NCBI RefSeq assembly: GCF_022533585.1
Contig: NZ_CP092827.1
Location: 1,032,001-1,096,000 of the forward strand
Source of the DNA: Pseudomonas sp. LS.1a
GTDB taxonomy: Bacteria; Pseudomonadota; Gammaproteobacteria; Pseudomonadales; Pseudomonadaceae
Length of the DNA stretch: 64,000 bases
Direction of reading: 5' to 3'
Shown: in pieces, positions 62,129 through 64,000 of the stretch
How the letters are laid out: the number at the start of each line of letters is the position of its first letter
Numbering within the stretch: position 1 is the stretch's first letter
Notes under the pieces: generated by a model
What the model saw: only the letters and a program-made list of their open reading frames with translations
Database searches by the model: none
Told to the model about the DNA's origin: nothing
Translations under genes and position numbers: made by a program

Positions 62129-63563
62129 ACGGCGCTGGCGCCTGCTGCCGCGTTCGCTACTGGGGCGCATGCTGCTGCTGACCCTGCTGGTAGTGCTGCT
62201 GGCCCAGGGTTTGTCGAGCATCATCTGGGTTGCCCAGTTACGCGCCAGCCAGTTGCAGGGCCTGCGTGCCAGCGCCAGCAGCCTGGCCCATTCGATGAGC
62301 GCCAGCGTCAGTTACTTCCGCTCGCTGCCGGTGGCCTACCGGCCGATGGTCCTCGACCAGCTGCGCAGCATGGGCGGCACGCGCTTCTTCGTGTCGCTCA
62401 ATGCCAAGCCGCTGGACATGCCGGTATTGCCCGTTACCCCGCGCAAGCAGGCGGTAATCGATGTGTTCCGGCAAGTGCTGCATGAGCGCCTGGGTTCGCA
62501 GATGGAAATTTCCGTGGCGTTCGTCGCGCCAGACGACCTGCGCATCTTCAACAGTGGCCTCAAGCTCGACGAGCTGCCACGTTCCTGGGCCCATTACTCG
62601 CTGACCCTGGAGCCGCTCAACCCGCCGGTGCTGGTCACGCAGATCCGCCTGGGCGAGGGCGAGTGGCTGTACATCGCCTCGCTGCTGCCCGAGCCCTACA
62701 CCAGCCTGGAAGCCGAGCGCCTGCCGCGCCAGCAGATAGGCTTCATCGTGCTGACCACGGCGTTGCTGCTGTTGTTCATCGGCTTGCTGGTGCACTGGCA
62801 GAGCTGGCCGCTCAAGCGCCTGGCGCGGGCTGCGCGGGAGATGTCGCTGGGCGCTGATGTGGCGCCAGTGGCCGAAGGCGGTGGCAGTGAAGTGGTCGAG
62901 GTGGGGCGCGCGTTCAACAGCATGCGCGAGCGCATCAGCCGCTACCTGACCGAGCGCAGCCAGCTGTTCAGTGCCATCTCCCACGACCTGCGCACACCGA
63001 TCACCCGCTTGCGCCTGCGCGTCGAGCTGTTGGAGGACGAGCGCCTGCAGGCCAAGTTCAGCCAGGACCTGGACGAGTTGGAGCTGCTGGTCAAAGGTGC
63101 GTTGCAGTGCGTGAAGGACACCGACATCCACGAGAACATCGAGCCGGTCGACCTCAACCAGGTGCTGGAAATCCTGGCCGAGCCTTACCTGGGCGATGGC
63201 CGCATCACGCTCGAAGGCCGGGCGCTGGCGCCGTACCCGGGCAAGCCGCTGGCGTTGCGGCGCTGCATCGGCAACCTGATCGACAACGCCATCAAGTACG
63301 GCGAGCGGGCGCGGCTGCGCATCATCGACACTGCCGAGGGGTTCGTGCTGCAGGTGGATGACCAGGGGCCGGGGGTGCCGCAGCAGCAAATGGAGCAGGT
63401 GTTCGAGCCGCACTTCCGTCTGGCCGGGCAGCAGCAGGGGTACGGGCTGGGATTGGGGATCGCGCGCAACATAGCCCATAGTCATGGGGGAGAGGTGAGC
63501 TTGCTGAACCTGCGTGAGGGCGGGTTGCGGGTGACCTTGTATCTGCCGCGGAGCATGGACTGA
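62109..63563 (+). CDS. gtrS: Sensor histidine kinase GtrS
   Basis: 484-residue membrane sensor kinase. First membrane segment near residues 14-35 (LLGRMLLLTLLVVLLAQGLSSIIW), periplasmic domain, second segment near 210-230 (IGFIVLTTALLLLFIGLLVHW), HAMP linker, dimerisation/phospho-His H292 in SAISHDLRTPITRLRLRVELL, and the HATPase N, G1 and G2 boxes (NLIDNAIKYG; DQGPGVP; GYGLGLGIARNIAHSHGG). GtrS is reported to sense 2-ketogluconate and KDPG. It phosphorylates GltR. Confidence 0.92.
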   Translation: MSAVRPERRWRLLPRSLLGRMLLLTLLVVLLAQGLSSIIWVAQLRASQLQGLRASASSLAHSMSASVSYFRSLPVAYRPMVLDQLRSMGGTRFFVSLNAKPLDMPVLPVTPRKQAVIDVFRQVLHERLGSQMEISVAFVAPDDLRIFNSGLKLDELPRSWAHYSLTLEPLNPPVLVTQIRLGEGEWLYIASLLPEPYTSLEAERLPRQQIGFIVLTTALLLLFIGLLVHWQSWPLKRLARAAREMSLGADVAPVAEGGGSEVVEVGRAFNSMRERISRYLTERSQLFSAISHDLRTPITRLRLRVELLEDERLQAKFSQDLDELELLVKGALQCVKDTDIHENIEPVDLNQVLEILAEPYLGDGRITLEGRALAPYPGKPLALRRCIGNLIDNAIKYGERARLRIIDTAEGFVLQVDDQGPGVPQQQMEQVFEPHFRLAGQQQGYGLGLGIARNIAHSHGGEVSLLNLREGGLRVTLYLPRSMD

Positions 63564-63572
63564 AGGGTTGTG

Positions 63573-63700
63573 TTGCCTGTGCCGGCCTCTTCGCGGGTAA
63601 ACCCGCTCCCACAGAGGCCTCACAGGTCCATACAGACTCTGAGGCTAATGCAAAAACTTGTGGGAGCGTGTTTACCCGCGAAGAGGCCGGCACAGGCAAC
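63573..63700. repeat. Inverted REP pair after gtrS with GTTGCC/GGCAAC arms
   Basis: GTTGCCTGTGCCGGCCTCTTCGCGGGTAAACCCGC... and its reverse complement, with about 46 bp between. The arms resemble those of the reduced repeat at 26777-26819. Confidence 0.85.
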
Positions 63701-63705
63701 GCAAA

Positions 63706-63744
63706 TGTCACTTGCTGGTGACAAATCCACCTTCCTTGGTGACA
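63706..63744. promoter_or_regulatory. Candidate operator upstream of the sugar isomerase gene
   Basis: Perfect dyad TGTCAC-TTGCTG-GTGACA (63706-63723) followed by a third GTGACA copy at 63739-63744, 21 bp (two helical turns) from the second. A -10 candidate TAGAAT lies at 63766-63771. GltR is an obvious candidate binder, given its gene is next door, but no site is known to me for it. Confidence 0.4.
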
Positions 63745-63803
63745 TTCCCATCCAGGCCCGCTCACTAGAATTCGCACACGACTGGCAAGGATCAAGCTGG
63801 CCC

Positions 63804-64000
63804 ATGAACACCTCCAACCTGCCTTCCACCCGCTGGTTCGACGCCCCGGCCCACACCGCCTGGCGCATGGCCGAAGGGCAGCGCCTGCTGACCTTCGCCA
63901 AGGCCGCGAAACTGCCCGACGGTTTTGGCAACCTGGATGCCAAGGGGCAGGTTGCCCCTGGTGCCCGCGCCGAAACCCTGAACACCGCCCGCATGACCCA
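63804..64000 (+). CDS. AGE-family sugar epimerase/isomerase, N-terminal part (cut by the window end)
   Basis: About 65 codons are present, starting MNTSNLPSTRWFDAPAHTAW and continuing MAEGQRLLTFAKAAKLPDGFGNLDAKGQ and RAETLNTARMT. This is the start of an N-acyl-D-glucosamine 2-epimerase (AGE)-like (alpha/alpha)6 barrel, probably a mannose/fructose or related sugar isomerase. It fits the sugar locus, but the catalytic residues lie outside the window. Confidence 0.7.
   Translation, partial: MNTSNLPSTRWFDAPAHTAWRMAEGQRLLTFAKAAKLPDGFGNLDAKGQVAPGARAETLNTARMT

Overview
The window is about 64 kb of chromosome from a gamma-proteobacterium of the Pseudomonas putida group. Supporting evidence is high GC, Pseudomonas-type operons (lptC-lptA-lptB-rpoN, ttg2/mla, hisG-hisD-hisC, pepA-holC-valS, gcvH-gcvP-sdaA-gcvT, arcDABC, gap/edd/glk/gltR/gtrS) and numerous P. 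putida-type REP palindromes with a GCGGGTTTACCCGC or GCGGGCGTGCCCGC core. From memory of P. putida KT2440, most of the gene order matches the stretch that starts at rpoN and runs past the edd/glk locus. I could not run a comparison.

Layout. 1-3.85 kb (minus): kdsD-kdsC-lptC-lptA-lptB-rpoN, Kdo synthesis, LPS transport and sigma-54. 4.1-8.8 kb (plus): mlaFEDCB phospholipid transport, the BolA-like ibaG, then murA. 8.9-12 kb: hisG-hisD-hisC. 12.2-17.0 kb: a GntR regulator with a CynX-type MFS transporter, an NTF2-like protein, a secreted halovibrin-like protein, a GIY-YIG protein and yejK. 17.4-24.3 kb: HU, rlmF, valS, a small hypothetical, holC, pepA. 24.5-27.6 kb: lptFG, an RDD protein, a cold-shock protein. 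28-33.9 kb (minus): gcvH-gcvP-sdaA-gcvT, preceded by a sigma-54-type promoter.

34.3-42.3 kb is an accessory block lying between gcvH and a TyrR/GcsR-type sigma-54 activator gene that probably controls gcvHP. It holds a low-GC GFA-type zinc protein, the remnant of a histidine phosphatase gene, a DUF2946/TonB-receptor pair, an operon of SnoaL-like protein, NAD-dependent epimerase and histidine phosphatase with a divergent LysR regulator, and gltS.

42.5-51.3 kb: the gcsR-like gene, a DUF5064 protein, the arginine deiminase operon arcDABC with an ANR-like box, and a second, divergent arcD paralogue. 51.3-57 kb: a DUF454 protein, a heme oxygenase, and a heme receptor with its FecR-type anti-sigma and ECF sigma factor (HxuIRA-like), with Fur-like boxes. 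57.2-64 kb: gapA divergent from edd-glk-gltR-gtrS, with two HexR-type boxes between them, ending in a truncated AGE-family sugar isomerase.

How the genes connect: the window encodes both sigma-54 and a probable sigma-54 activator together with its likely target promoter, two parts of the LPS export machine (LptCAB and LptFG), and the Entner-Doudoroff glucose branch with its two-component system. No rRNA, tRNA, CRISPR array or intact insertion sequence was recognised. The most unusual region is the 34-42 kb accessory block.
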